A stretch of DNA of 64,000 nt from Brumimicrobium oceani (GTDB taxonomy: Bacteria > Bacteroidota > Bacteroidia > Flavobacteriales_D > Crocinitomicaceae), in NCBI RefSeq assembly GCF_003143775.1, contig NZ_QFRJ01000006.1, forward strand, positions 124,001 to 188,000, in the 5' to 3' direction. This document shows, piece after piece, positions 10,438 to 19,382 of this stretch. Numbering within the stretch: the stretch's first letter is position 1; the number at the start of each line of letters is the position of its first letter. The position numbers and the translations under genes are program-made. The notes under the pieces are model-generated. The model ran no database searches. It had not been told where the DNA came from and was given only the letters and a program-made list of their open reading frames with translations.

Positions 10438-11553
10438 TTATGATTGTTTAAAAGTATCCATGTTTGTTACAAAATCATCAAATAAATATCTTGAATCATG
10501 AGGACCAGCTGAAGATTCTGGGTGATACTGCACAGAAAAAACTAATTTGTTTTTCAATGCAATTCCAGCAACTGTATTGTCATTCAAATGTGAGTGTGTA
10601 ATTTCAATATTCTCGTTATCCTCTGCACTCACTCGTGAAACAACAAAACCATGATTCTGACTTGTGATTTCTCCTTTACCGGTTTTATGATTCAAAACTG
10701 GGTGATTTAATCCGCGGTGCCCTTGATGCATTTTTTCAGTCTCTAAACCTTGACTTGCTGCAATGATTTGATGTCCCATGCAAATTCCGAAAACAGGAAT
10801 ATCTGTATCGATAATTTCTTTCACCAATTGATGAGAAGAAGTCATTACGGCTGGATCTCCAGGACCGTTCGATAACATAAAACCATCTGGTTCATAGGCT
10901 AAAAGTTCATCTAAAGATGAATTCATCGGAAAAATTTTCACTTCACAGTCCCTATCGTTCAGACAAGTTGCGATAGATTTTTTTGATCCGAAATCTAATA
11001 AAGCTACTTTGTAGTGACTTTTGCCCGTTGAAGAAGAAGAAATATAAGCTTCTTTTGTTGAAACTTTACTTGCTAATTCCAAGCCCTCCATTGACGGAAC
11101 ATTTTTTAATTCCTCTACAAGATCTTCAATGCTATCATCTTCATTTGAAGAGATAATGGCATTCATCGCTCCTTTAGATCTAATATACCGTACCAAAGCA
11201 CGTGTGTCAATATCAGAAATTCCGACTTTGTTGTCTTTGATTAAAAAATCTTGAAGGGATAAATCTGAGATATCTCGAGATGCAACATCTGAGAACTTTT
11301 TAACGATTATCCCCGCGCATTGTATCTTATCAGACTCAGATTCCGCAGAGGTTGTTCCGTAGTTACCAATATGTGGCGAAGTCATTATCACCAATTGTCC
11401 GAGGTAGGAAGGGTCTGTAAAAACTTCTTGGTAGCCAGTCATTCCTGTATTGAAAGCCAACTCTCCAGCTGTTTTACCAATTTTCCCTATCGCTTTACCG
11501 TGAAAAGTAGTTCCGTCTTCTAAAACTAAAACTGCATTTGCTCGTTCAATCAT
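10438..11553 (-). CDS. carA: Carbamoyl-phosphate synthase small subunit
   Basis: This 371-residue glutamine amidotransferase subunit of carbamoyl-phosphate synthase supplies ammonia for arginine and pyrimidine synthesis. The N-terminal CPSase domain (VLVLEDGTTFHGKAIG, FNTGMTGYQEVFTDPSY) precedes a class I GATase domain. The nucleophile elbow is FGICMGHQII and the His/Glu pair is in VQYHPESSAGPHDS. MLSNGPGDP is also present. A TACTTTTG element (minus strand, 11577-11570) resembles a -7 box just upstream of the start. The partner carB is not in the window. Confidence 0.96.
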   Translation of the reverse strand: MIERANAVLVLEDGTTFHGKAIGKIGKTAGELAFNTGMTGYQEVFTDPSYLGQLVIMTSPHIGNYGTTSAESESDKIQCAGIIVKKFSDVASRDISDLSLQDFLIKDNKVGISDIDTRALVRYIRSKGAMNAIISSNEDDSIEDLVEELKNVPSMEGLELASKVSTKEAYISSSSTGKSHYKVALLDFGSKKSIATCLNDRDCEVKIFPMNSSLDELLAYEPDGFMLSNGPGDPAVMTSSHQLVKEIIDTDIPVFGICMGHQIIAASQGLETEKMHQGHRGLNHPVLNHKTGKGEITSQNHGFVVSRVSAEDNENIEITHSHLNDNTVAGIALKNKLVFSVQYHPESSAGPHDSRYLFDDFVTNMDTFKQS

Positions 11554-11641
11554 CTCTAAATAGTTTTGACAAAAGTAACACTTTACCTCTTATTTGGAAT
11601 TGAATCTTTCAAAAAGTTCCTATTCTTTTATAAACTGGTTT

Positions 11642-13771
11642 TTATTTCTGTGCATTGTAGGCGTTTAACCCTTCTTCCAACCACTGTTTAAAGGCTGCCG
11701 GGTTACTGTGATTTTCATAATCTGCCGGTCCAACTTCTAAATCTTCACCTGCTCCATTTTGAAAAATGTAATAAGGCTGAGCTGTTACCTGATATTCCGA
11801 AACCTGTTTGAATGAGTTTTTGTCTCCTACGGTTTTCAAGTTCTTTTCTCTACCATTCGGATAGGTCACAGTTTTCTGTTCATCCTTCGGTAAATCAACG
11901 CGTTCATCAACATAAAGTGAAACGATAACTACATCATCTCTTAACATCTCGATGATCCCAGGCTCGCCCCAGACACTTTGCTCCATCTTTCTACAATTTA
12001 CACAATTGTGCCCTGTAAAATCAACCATCAAAGGTTTATTTACTTTATTTGCGTGAGCCAAAGCTTTATCATAGTCATGGAACACCATAATATTTTGAGG
12101 TCCTAAATGCGTTCCTTCAATAAATTCGCCTTTACTCACTGTTGCAGTTCCACCACCACCAAAACCTAGTGGAGCTTCACTGTAACTCATTGGCGGAGGA
12201 AAAGCGCTAATAATTTTTAGAGGCGCACCCCACATTCCAGGAATTAGATAAATTACAAATATCAGCACTGTAGTTCCGAAAAGTGTTCTTCCAACAGACA
12301 ATTTCTCCACAGGACTATCATGCGGCAGTCTTAATTTCCCGAATAAATAGAGCGCCAACACTAAGAAGATACCAATCCAAATTGCTAAGAAAACTTCTCT
12401 TTCAAGTAAATGCCATTGCAAGGCTAAATCTGCGTTTGATAAGAACTTGAAAGCTAAGGCTAATTCTAAGAAACCTAACACTACTTTCACTGAATTCAAC
12501 CATCCACCTGATTTTGGCAATGTGTTTAACCAACCTGGGAATGCTGCAAACAAGGCGAAAGGCAAGGCCAATGCCAATGAAAAACCAAACATCCCTACAA
12601 ATGGTGCAAGTCCACCTTCAGAGGCTGCCTGTACCAGCAATATCCCTACAATTGGCCCCGTGCACGAAAAAGAAACCAAAGCCAAGGCTAACGCCATAAA
12701 GAATATCCCTAAGAATCCTCCCTTATCTGCTTTTGAATCCGCTTTATTGGCCCAAGCACTTGGTAAACTAATTTCGAACGCTCCCATAAACGAGATAGCA
12801 AAAACCACCAATAAAAGGAAAAACACGAGATTAAAAACAGGATCAGTGGACATCTTATTTAGCGAGTCAGCCCCAAAAATAGCGGTCACTAAAATTCCCA
12901 AAACGATATAAATCACGATGATTGATATACCATATTTAATGGCATTATTTATTCCTTGTTTTTTGGTTTTACTTTGTTTTGTAAAGAAGCTCACAGTCAT
13001 TGGAATCATTGGGAAAACACAAGGTGTAACAAGTGCAATTAACCCACTACCAAAAGAAACAGCAAAAATCCACCACAAGGAACGCCCCGCTGGATCGCTT
13101 TTACTCTGTTTTTTGTTGCCATCTTTCGTTACCACCAAGGTTTCTGCTTCATCTTCTCCTTCTTCTTCCATTTCAGCAGATTCCTCTTCCTGAGATACAT
13201 CATTCCCTTCTTCAGGATTAGCACTTAAATCATCTTTTAACAAAGGGTCTTTAGAATCTAAATCAGAGGCGTCCAACAATCCATCATCAGCCTTTTCTAC
13301 CTTTATTTCACATCCTTTTACTTGAACAGTAAAAACATCTTCAAAAGGAAATAAACACTTAACGGAATCACAAGGCTGAAATCCAAAATCGAGTTTTAGT
13401 TCAAAATCCTTATCGGTAGTGATTTTAATTTTTTGTTTCAACGTGAATGTTCCCGCGTGGTAGCGCAAGTTTTCCTCAGAAACCTCATCGTACTCCTCAA
13501 CAGGCTTAGGCTCAATCACTTTACCAACAATCTTGTAATTAGGAGATTTTTGTACTTTAAATGTTGTTGGAATTCCAAAATTATCGGCTGGTAGCGTTAA
13601 AGCGTTGATGTGCCAATGGTCATCTACTGTAAATTCTCCAATTATTTCGGCATCACAGCCAGACTGTTTCACTTTAAAACTCCACTTCACCTTGTCTTCT
13701 GGATATTCCACTTGGGAAAAACCATAAAAACCAAAAACAATCATTAATAGTAAGCTTATCGATCTTATCAT
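11642..13771 (-). CDS. dsbD: Thiol:disulfide interchange protein DsbD
   Basis: This 709-residue inner-membrane reductant conveyor moves electrons from cytosolic thioredoxin to periplasmic proteins. A signal peptide is followed by a DsbD-alpha-type domain (about 25-155) with a cysteine pair at 134 and 139 (QPCDSVKCLFP), then an acidic low-complexity linker (about 160-215). The polytopic membrane domain carries the redox cysteines in VTPCVFPMIP (Cys251) and SCTGPIVG. The C-terminal thioredoxin-like domain has a CVNC active site (GHNCVNCRKME). All three domains and three cysteine pairs are present. It is likely monocistronic, lying 88 bases upstream of carA on the same strand. Confidence 0.95.
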   Translation of the reverse strand: MIRSISLLLMIVFGFYGFSQVEYPEDKVKWSFKVKQSGCDAEIIGEFTVDDHWHINALTLPADNFGIPTTFKVQKSPNYKIVGKVIEPKPVEEYDEVSEENLRYHAGTFTLKQKIKITTDKDFELKLDFGFQPCDSVKCLFPFEDVFTVQVKGCEIKVEKADDGLLDASDLDSKDPLLKDDLSANPEEGNDVSQEEESAEMEEEGEDEAETLVVTKDGNKKQSKSDPAGRSLWWIFAVSFGSGLIALVTPCVFPMIPMTVSFFTKQSKTKKQGINNAIKYGISIIVIYIVLGILVTAIFGADSLNKMSTDPVFNLVFFLLLVVFAISFMGAFEISLPSAWANKADSKADKGGFLGIFFMALALALVSFSCTGPIVGILLVQAASEGGLAPFVGMFGFSLALALPFALFAAFPGWLNTLPKSGGWLNSVKVVLGFLELALAFKFLSNADLALQWHLLEREVFLAIWIGIFLVLALYLFGKLRLPHDSPVEKLSVGRTLFGTTVLIFVIYLIPGMWGAPLKIISAFPPPMSYSEAPLGFGGGGTATVSKGEFIEGTHLGPQNIMVFHDYDKALAHANKVNKPLMVDFTGHNCVNCRKMEQSVWGEPGIIEMLRDDVVIVSLYVDERVDLPKDEQKTVTYPNGREKNLKTVGDKNSFKQVSEYQVTAQPYYIFQNGAGEDLEVGPADYENHSNPAAFKQWLEEGLNAYNAQK

Positions 13772-13908
13772 GATATAAAAAACATTTATTCCGAGGATGA
13801 CCTCAACAATTTAAATTAGCTTTCCTTTGAAAAAAAAACCTAAAACACTTAAAATGAGAATTAAGAACACTGGTTCGAAACCATTTTAACAACTCGATAA
13901 ATTTCAAA

Positions 13909-13935
13909 TAAAAAAGCACGACATTCGCCGTGCTT
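13909..13935 (-). terminator. Intrinsic terminator (minus strand)
   Basis: AAGCACG...CGTGCTT forms a 7-bp stem with an 8-base loop, and on the minus strand it is followed by a T-run. It would terminate transcription arriving from the small gene at 14201-14491, about 265 bases after that gene's stop. Confidence 0.7.
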
Positions 13936-13938
13936 CAA

Positions 13939-14200
13939 AATTAATCAAACTCTTTGAAAATCACCCTAGATTTATGACAACATTATTGTATTCCTATTTT
14001 CTAATTACAGGCTAACTCATTTCTTACAAAAAATCAAACAAAGCACAATTTTCCTACCAAATCGATAGACTTTCGCTGATTACTTTTTTTTCAATCTGCA
14101 AAATTTATGTCCCTATTTAACCCTCTAAAAGTATTCTCCTCCCTATCTTACAGATAATTTTAGAACGGTAATTACTCAATCTATGTATAATATTAAGGTA
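13939..14200 (-). other. Long 3' untranslated region, no gene seen
   Basis: The spacer between dsbD and the 96-residue gene is 429 bases. Besides the terminator and the dsbD promoter area, these 262 bases show no coding frame with a recognisable product. A 3'-UTR-derived small RNA is possible but unsupported. Confidence 0.35.
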
Positions 14201-14491
14201 TCAAAGGAGTACAATTTTATGAATACTAGAAATTGGCAACCACATCCCTCCTTTCAGACAAATATATTTTAACCCAGTTGCCCAAATAGTCGTTTCTACT
14301 TGCTTCAGGCCGTCATCATCCTCAAATACAATCGCCACTTTACCATGGTGTAAGTTACCTAATTTAGTGGCTTCCATCAGGCTTTCCATCAGACCTGCCG
14401 ATTGCTTTACTTTTGATTCTTTATGAAACTTCAACTGAGGAATAACCTCTTTTTGAACCACTTGTGGTTTCTCATTTATAATTTCTTGCAT
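14201..14491 (-). CDS. Small conserved cytosolic protein, function unknown
   Basis: This 96-residue protein has no signal peptide or membrane segment. The N-terminal half is charged and probably flexible. The C-terminal half alternates hydrophobic residues in a beta-rich pattern (HGKVAIVFEDDDGLKQVET, TIWATGLKYICLKGGMWLP, ISSIHKIVLL), suggesting a small beta-barrel or SH3-like fold. I recall similar short proteins in Bacteroidota but no assigned role. The start is the only ATG giving the full frame, and a dedicated terminator follows downstream. It diverges from the PurL-like gene. Confidence 0.7.
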   Translation of the reverse strand: MQEIINEKPQVVQKEVIPQLKFHKESKVKQSAGLMESLMEATKLGNLHHGKVAIVFEDDDGLKQVETTIWATGLKYICLKGGMWLPISSIHKIVLL

Positions 14492-14694
14492 GGCCTTTGT
14501 TTTTAAAATGTTAGAAAAAGTACTCTTTATTCAATTCACTTCCAAATAAATATTTAAATAAATTTCAAATTTTTCTTTGCATGCTGCCCACTTCAATAAA
14601 ATATACACTTCTCAAAATTGGTTTATGAAAAACAATGCTTAAAAGTCAAGAAAGCAGTTTCTAAATTATTATTTTCGCATGAGAACTGAGAAAT

Positions 14695-16443
14695 ATGGGA
14701 AATACAATTTTAAAAGCTGCAAGCACAGCAGAAGCTCTAGAACAAGGCTTTACAACAGACACATTTGAGAAATTAACAAAAGACTTAGGCCGGGTACCCA
14801 CTATCTCGGAAATAAAAATAAGTGGAATGATTTGGCCGCAACTATACTCATCCGAATATTCAGGAAAAGTGGAGTTAGGAAATAACACAAACTATGAATT
14901 TAGAGTGAACTCACATTTGAACAACACCCATGATTCATCCAGTTTAATTGCACAAATCAACTCCATCCGTTTGGGTGAACTGTCTAAAAAAGAGAATATA
15001 TCGTTGACCAAGAAAACCTTGGAAACATTGAGTAAAGAAAACAACATTAATAACGCACCCATCATAGCAAACGATGTATTTTTTGATCAAAACCTTGGTA
15101 ACTTGCCATTGATTAATACTTTTTCGGTAAAGCGACTTGATTCGAAAAAAGAAACATCTCCTTTAAATCTGAGAGAAATTATCCAATCGGAAGAAACCAT
15201 TAATTCCATTGCTCAACTTCTAGGCTTGGACCGTAAAAACATCAAAGTCAAAGCGGAAAATATGAATATTCAACTTTTAGATAATGATGAAATATTTGCT
15301 ACTCTTCCACTGGATTTTTTCAGTAAAAACGAATTTTCTATAAACGAAAATCAAGGCAAAGAGCCTGACTATTTTCTGGAGAACAAAAACTTTGACATCA
15401 ACCAAATTAAAGAACCTGAAGACCTTAAGGAGCTAGCTTCTTTTTTGCTAAAACAGCCCAACATTGCTTCTAAAAGATGGATTAACGATCAGTTCAACAC
15501 CTTAAAAAGATCCGCCCCAAAAAAGGTTAGCAAAAATTCTGATGCTGCCATAGAAGATACTAAAGACAGTAAACAATCTATACTGCTATCGGTAAATGGA
15601 AACTCGAGATACATAAAAGCAGACCCCTACATTGGAACTGCTTTAGCAATCGCAGAAGCTTCTCGTAACATTATTTGCTCAGGTGGAAGACCTTTGGCCA
15701 TTAGCGCATGTTTAAACCTTGGAGACCTCGCCAGCCCTGAAACAAAATGGCAACACATTAATATCGAAGAAGCCTTAAGCACTGCAAGTAAAAAGTTTGA
15801 CGCGCCCGTTGTTGACAAGGTGATATCTTTTAATCGCTTTTCAGAAACTGCGGGTAAAAAGACAGCCATTTCTCCGGCTCCAGCGATAGGCATGCTTGGA
15901 TTGCTAGAAGAAAAAAATAAAACAATGACCTTTGATTTTAAGCACAAAGGAGACCTGATTTTTATTCTTGGTGAGGCAGTAGAGTGTATTGGAAGTTCAG
16001 AATATCTGACAGCATACCATGGCGTAACATCCTCTCCGGCTCCATATTTCGACATGAACAAGGAGTATGAGTTGCATAAAGTATTACAATCCTTAGTTAA
16101 AAATGATTTGATCAATGCGGCACATAATTGTTCAATTGGCGGAACTTTTATTGCGCTTACGGAAATGGCAATGCCTAACGAACTTGGATTTGACATTGTT
16201 ACAGATGCTGAAATCAGAGAAGATGCATTTCTTTTTGGCGAATCGGGTGGAAGAGTTTTGGTGGGAGTAAACGAAAAAAGCGAAGATGCTTTCATAGAGT
16301 TCATGATGAATTCTAGAGTAAACTTCACACTCTTGGGTCATGTAACACAAGGAAAACTAGTGGTAGACGATGAACATTTTGGCTTTATACAGGAAGCAAA
16401 GAAAAGCTATAATAAAGCCCTTGAAGAGATAATTGAGGGATAA
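14695..16443 (+). CDS. PurL-like (FGAM synthase-related) protein with eroded catalytic half
   Basis: This 582-residue protein aligns by eye with PurL (phosphoribosylformylglycinamidine synthase, about 740 residues in the small form). The linker-like start LGRVPTISEIKISGMIW (about 31-47) and the whole C-terminal AIRS half (about 250-580) are present. The latter includes QPNIASKRWINDQF, NGNSRYIKADPYIGT, EASRNIICSGGRPLAIS, ISPAPAIGMLGLLEE, GSSEYL and LFGESGGRVLVGV. The N-terminal AIRS half is collapsed: canonical WSEHC with its catalytic histidine reads WPQLY (47-51), and the ESHNHPS block is absent. This could be a pseudoenzyme, a divergent subunit or a paralogue with a new role. No frameshift is visible and the ORF is intact. 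A terminator follows. Confidence 0.75.
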   Translation: MGNTILKAASTAEALEQGFTTDTFEKLTKDLGRVPTISEIKISGMIWPQLYSSEYSGKVELGNNTNYEFRVNSHLNNTHDSSSLIAQINSIRLGELSKKENISLTKKTLETLSKENNINNAPIIANDVFFDQNLGNLPLINTFSVKRLDSKKETSPLNLREIIQSEETINSIAQLLGLDRKNIKVKAENMNIQLLDNDEIFATLPLDFFSKNEFSINENQGKEPDYFLENKNFDINQIKEPEDLKELASFLLKQPNIASKRWINDQFNTLKRSAPKKVSKNSDAAIEDTKDSKQSILLSVNGNSRYIKADPYIGTALAIAEASRNIICSGGRPLAISACLNLGDLASPETKWQHINIEEALSTASKKFDAPVVDKVISFNRFSETAGKKTAISPAPAIGMLGLLEEKNKTMTFDFKHKGDLIFILGEAVECIGSSEYLTAYHGVTSSPAPYFDMNKEYELHKVLQSLVKNDLINAAHNCSIGGTFIALTEMAMPNELGFDIVTDAEIREDAFLFGESGGRVLVGVNEKSEDAFIEFMMNSRVNFTLLGHVTQGKLVVDDEHFGFIQEAKKSYNKALEEIIEG

Positions 16444-16484
16444 AGCTAGCTTTTCAACAGGCTGGTAAATGAATATTTAAAATG

Positions 16485-16524
16485 AAAAAGCATTCAAAAC
16501 ATATTTTTTGGATGCTTTTTTTTT
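16485..16524 (+). terminator. Intrinsic terminator after PurL-like gene
   Basis: AAAAAGCATTCAAAA pairs with TTTTGGATGCTTTTT (one G-U) around a short loop, followed by a run of T. It lies about 45 bases after the stop. Confidence 0.8.
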
Positions 16525-16945
16525 ACTACCCACTCTTTTCCGAAAAGAATTCATCCAAGACTTTTTCAATTCGATAAGGAGGCACTTTCATTTACTATTA
16601 CTCAATTCAACCCTTCCGTTTCAGCCTCCTTTTCAAACCCTGAGCCAAACAAAAGTTTCTATCATCTTAGAATATTCTAGAAGCAATAAATACTCGTTTT
16701 TCATTTTTAGAGTTAAATCACTAAATCAGAGCAACTAAAAATCATACAACTGACTAAAGTCATAAATCTTAGTCTTTCAGTTTTCGGCAATTCATTATAT
16801 TTGCAAAATCATTAATCCTATACCGACGTATTTTCTGAATATCTATATTTCAATTTGGCACGCACCTTTAAAGCCTGTGTGCATGAACTAAAAAAGTTGA
16901 ATAGGAAAGCTAGAAAATGAAATCGGTTTTAAAAATATACATAGC
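16525..16945 (+). promoter_or_regulatory. trhO upstream region with -7 box and leader hairpin
   Basis: There is no convincing gene here; the open frame at 16508-16738 has no recognisable product. TATATTTG at 16796-16803 matches the Bacteroidota -7 element. If it is used, the trhO leader is about 135 bases long, unusually long for this genome. The leader contains a hairpin, GCACGCA / TGTGTGC (about 16859-16884, one G-U pair). No known riboswitch was recognised. Confidence 0.4.
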
Positions 16946-18031
16946 ATGCAACTGTGGAATAAATTAAGTAAGGAAGAATTGGTAGAAAAGTTAAAAGAAC
17001 GCGGAACGAAATTCGTTACGGTATCTTTCTATCAATACGCTTCAATCCCAAACACACAAGTATTTAGAGATCACCTTTTCCAAATGTGGAATAATCTGGG
17101 AGTCGTAGGAAGAACTTATGTTGCTTCTGAAGGAATCAATGCTCAAATTGGAGTTCCTGCGGATAAATTCGAGCAATTTAAAAAGGAATTGTATCAGATT
17201 TCATTCTTGAATAACATAAGATTAAACATTGCAGTCGACGAAGCAGAGGCAGAATTCCCTTTCTTAAAATTGAAAATTAAAATTCGCCACAAGATTTTGG
17301 CAGACGGATTAAATGATGAAACCTTCGACGTAACCAACAAAGGAAAACACCTAAAAGCCACTGAATTTAACGACTTAATCGATGATCCGAATACGATATT
17401 GATTGATATGCGAAATCACTACGAAACGGAAGTTGGCCATTTTAAAGGCGCGATTACTCCTGATGTAGACAATTTTAGAGAATCTTTACCTATTATAGAA
17501 GACGAAATTCTTGCAGGAAACGAGGACAAAAACATCGTAATGTATTGCACAGGAGGAATACGTTGTGAAAAAGCTTCTGCTTGGTATAAACATAGAGGAT
17601 TTAAAAACGTACATCAACTAGAAGGTGGAATTATAAAATACGCCAACGATTGTTCTGATAAAGGAATAGAGAATAAGTTTATAGGAAAGAATTTCGTTTT
17701 TGATGAAAGACGTGGTGAAAGAATTACAGAAGATATTATTTCTGTTTGTCACCAATGCGGGGAGGCTGCTGATACTCACGTAAATTGCTTAAACGATGCC
17801 TGTCATTTACTTTTTATCCAATGTGATAGTTGTAAAGAAAAAATGCAAGGATGTTGTTGTTCAGAATGTCAAGAAGTTTACAATTTGCCGGAAGAAGAGC
17901 AACGTGCTTTAAGAAAAGGAAAAGACAACAGCAATAAGATTTTCAAAAAAGGAAGATCTGAGAAGTTGAAGTTTAAAGGGAATAATAAGAAGCCGATCAG
18001 AATACCAGAGGCTATTAAGTTGGAGAAGTAA
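16946..18031 (+). CDS. trhO: tRNA uridine(34) 5-hydroxylase, rhodanese-related
   Basis: This 361-residue protein belongs to the TrhO/YceA family, which makes 5-hydroxyuridine at tRNA wobble position 34 using oxygen. The N-terminal acylphosphatase-like domain (about 20-115; VGRTYVASEGINAQ) precedes a rhodanese domain. The active-site loop is YCTGGIRCEKAS with Cys201 and Cys207. A cysteine-rich C-terminal segment (about 270-320; CHQCGE, CDSCKEKMQGCCCSEC) looks metal-binding, as is usual in this family. The tail is strongly basic, plausibly for tRNA contact. It is followed directly by the 121-bp repeat array. Confidence 0.93.
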   Translation: MQLWNKLSKEELVEKLKERGTKFVTVSFYQYASIPNTQVFRDHLFQMWNNLGVVGRTYVASEGINAQIGVPADKFEQFKKELYQISFLNNIRLNIAVDEAEAEFPFLKLKIKIRHKILADGLNDETFDVTNKGKHLKATEFNDLIDDPNTILIDMRNHYETEVGHFKGAITPDVDNFRESLPIIEDEILAGNEDKNIVMYCTGGIRCEKASAWYKHRGFKNVHQLEGGIIKYANDCSDKGIENKFIGKNFVFDERRGERITEDIISVCHQCGEAADTHVNCLNDACHLLFIQCDSCKEKMQGCCCSECQEVYNLPEEEQRALRKGKDNSNKIFKKGRSEKLKFKGNNKKPIRIPEAIKLEK

Positions 18032-18820
18032 GCGGTAAAATTACGCTGAGATTCGCAAGGTTTTCGCAAAGATTCGTAGAGGCGTGAGCGTGAGGTTTTG
18101 GTTACGCGGAGTTTCGCTAAGATTTCGCTAAGATTAGCAAAGAGGTTGTCATGGGATTTATTATTTCGCAAAGAGCGCAATGGGACGTTGAGTTTCGCAG
18201 AGGAGTGAGCGTGAGGTTTTGGTTACGCGGAGTTTCGCTAAGTTTTCGCTAAGATTAGCAAAGAGGTTGGTCATGGGGTTTATTATTTCGCAAAGAGCGC
18301 AATGGGACGCTGAGTTCGCAGAGGGGGGCTTGAGGTTTTGGTTACGCGGAGTTTCGCCAAGTTTTCGCTAAGATTCGCAGAGAGGTTGGTCATGGGATTT
18401 ATTGTTTCGCAAAGAGCGCAATGGGACGCTGAGTTTCTTAGAGGCGTGAGCGTGAGGTTTTGGTTACGCGGAGTTTCGCTAAGTTTTCGCTAAGATTAGC
18501 AAAGAGGTTGTCATGGGATTTATTATTTCGCAAAGAGCGCAATGGGACGCTGAGTTTCGTAGAGGCGTGAGCGTGAGGTTTTGGTTACGCGGAGTTTCGC
18601 TAAGTTTTCGCTAAGATTAGCAAAGAGGTTGGTCATGGGGTTTATTATTTCGCAAAGAGCGCAATGGGACGCTGAGTTTCGTAGAGGCGTGAGCGTGAGG
18701 TTTTGGTTACGCGGAGTTTCGCTAAGTTTTCGCTAAGATTAGCAAAGAGGTTTTCATGGGATTTATTGTTTCGCAAAGAGCGCAATGGGACGCTGAGTTT
18801 CGTAGAGGGGGAGGCTTGAG
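18028..18820 (+). repeat. Tandem array of six ~121-bp units
   Basis: Anchoring on GAGGTTTTGGTTACGCGG, copies begin at 18092, 18213, 18332, 18454, 18575 and 18697, with periods of 119-122. The array is preceded by a degenerate partial unit and followed by a truncated one (to about 18820). Each unit contains TTACGCGGAGTTTCGCTAAG, AGATTAGCAAAGAGG, CATGGGATTTATTATTTCGC and CAAAGAGCGCAATGGGACG. The period is not a multiple of three, and open frames on the minus strand across it are artefacts. Units are nearly identical, indicating recent amplification. The words match the repeat copies at 1.0, 19.4 and 47.8 kb. Confidence 0.9.
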
Positions 18821-18949
18821 TTAAACTTACGCCAAAATGTAAAACACTGATATATGGAAGTCTACAATAATCAAATAATAGTATTTTTTTGAACCTTTTA
18901 TTCAACATTTTTATTTAACTTAGGTAGAAACTTAAAAACCTAAATCAAA

Positions 18950-19327
18950 ATGACAGAAAATGAAATTTCCTCAATAATTATTGGATGTGCCATCGAGGTT
19001 CATAGTGCATTAGGACCAGGACTATTGGAATCAGCATATCAACAATGTTTAATATATGAGCTAGAGAAAATTAGATTAGGAGTTGAAAAAGAAGTAAAAA
19101 TGCCAATTACCTATAAAGAAATCAGAATACATCAAGGCTATCGTATCGATTTACTCGTTGAGAAAAAAGTAGTTATTGAACTAAAATCCGTTGATTCTAT
19201 AATTGATGTTCATTATGCCCAATTGCTAACCTACCTGAAATTTGGAGAATATAAACTAGGACTTCTTTTAAACTTTAAAACCAAATTAATGAAACACGGA
19301 ATTAGAAGAATGGTCAATAATTTATAG
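18950..19327 (+). CDS. GxxExxY protein (PD-(D/E)XK nuclease-fold family)
   Basis: This 125-residue protein carries the family motif as G24-L-L-E27-S-A-Y30 in ALGPGLLESAY. A nuclease-like core follows, with D67 in GYRIDLLV and E77-L-K79 in VVIELKSV, matching a PD-(D/E)XK arrangement. The family is widespread in Bacteroidota and other environmental bacteria, and its biological role is not established. The gene starts with an A-rich leader 130 bases after the tandem array. It is followed within 60 bases by an inverted-orientation copy of the same repeat (19383-19503), so it is bounded on both sides by related sequence. No partner toxin, methylase or transposase gene is adjacent. Confidence 0.88.
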   Translation: MTENEISSIIIGCAIEVHSALGPGLLESAYQQCLIYELEKIRLGVEKEVKMPITYKEIRIHQGYRIDLLVEKKVVIELKSVDSIIDVHYAQLLTYLKFGEYKLGLLLNFKTKLMKHGIRRMVNNL

Positions 19328-19382
19328 CAAATGACCTCATTATCATATCTAAGAGTATTAATAAAACTTAATATATGCACAG

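Noticed and set aside
12447-13221. Plus-strand ORFs opposite dsbD
   Set aside because: Antisense shadows of the well-supported dsbD membrane domain; composition mirrors complementary codons.
14201-14491. Toxin or antitoxin
   Set aside because: No adjacent partner gene and no recognisable toxin or antitoxin motif.
15627-16328. 233-codon minus-strand ORF opposite the PurL-like gene
   Set aside because: Long, but antisense to conserved AIRS motifs and without any recognisable domain.
16508-16738. 76-codon plus-strand ORF between the PurL-like gene and trhO
   Set aside because: Starts within the terminator hairpin, has low-complexity composition and no recognisable product.
16859-16884. Known riboswitch in the trhO leader
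   Set aside because: Only a single short hairpin is seen; no consensus of TPP, SAM, cobalamin or other classes could be recognised.
17878-18908. Minus-strand open frames across the 121-bp array (e.g. 17878-18180, 18645-18908)
   Set aside because: They read through non-coding repeats or antisense to trhO, give no family match, and the 121-base period is not in frame.
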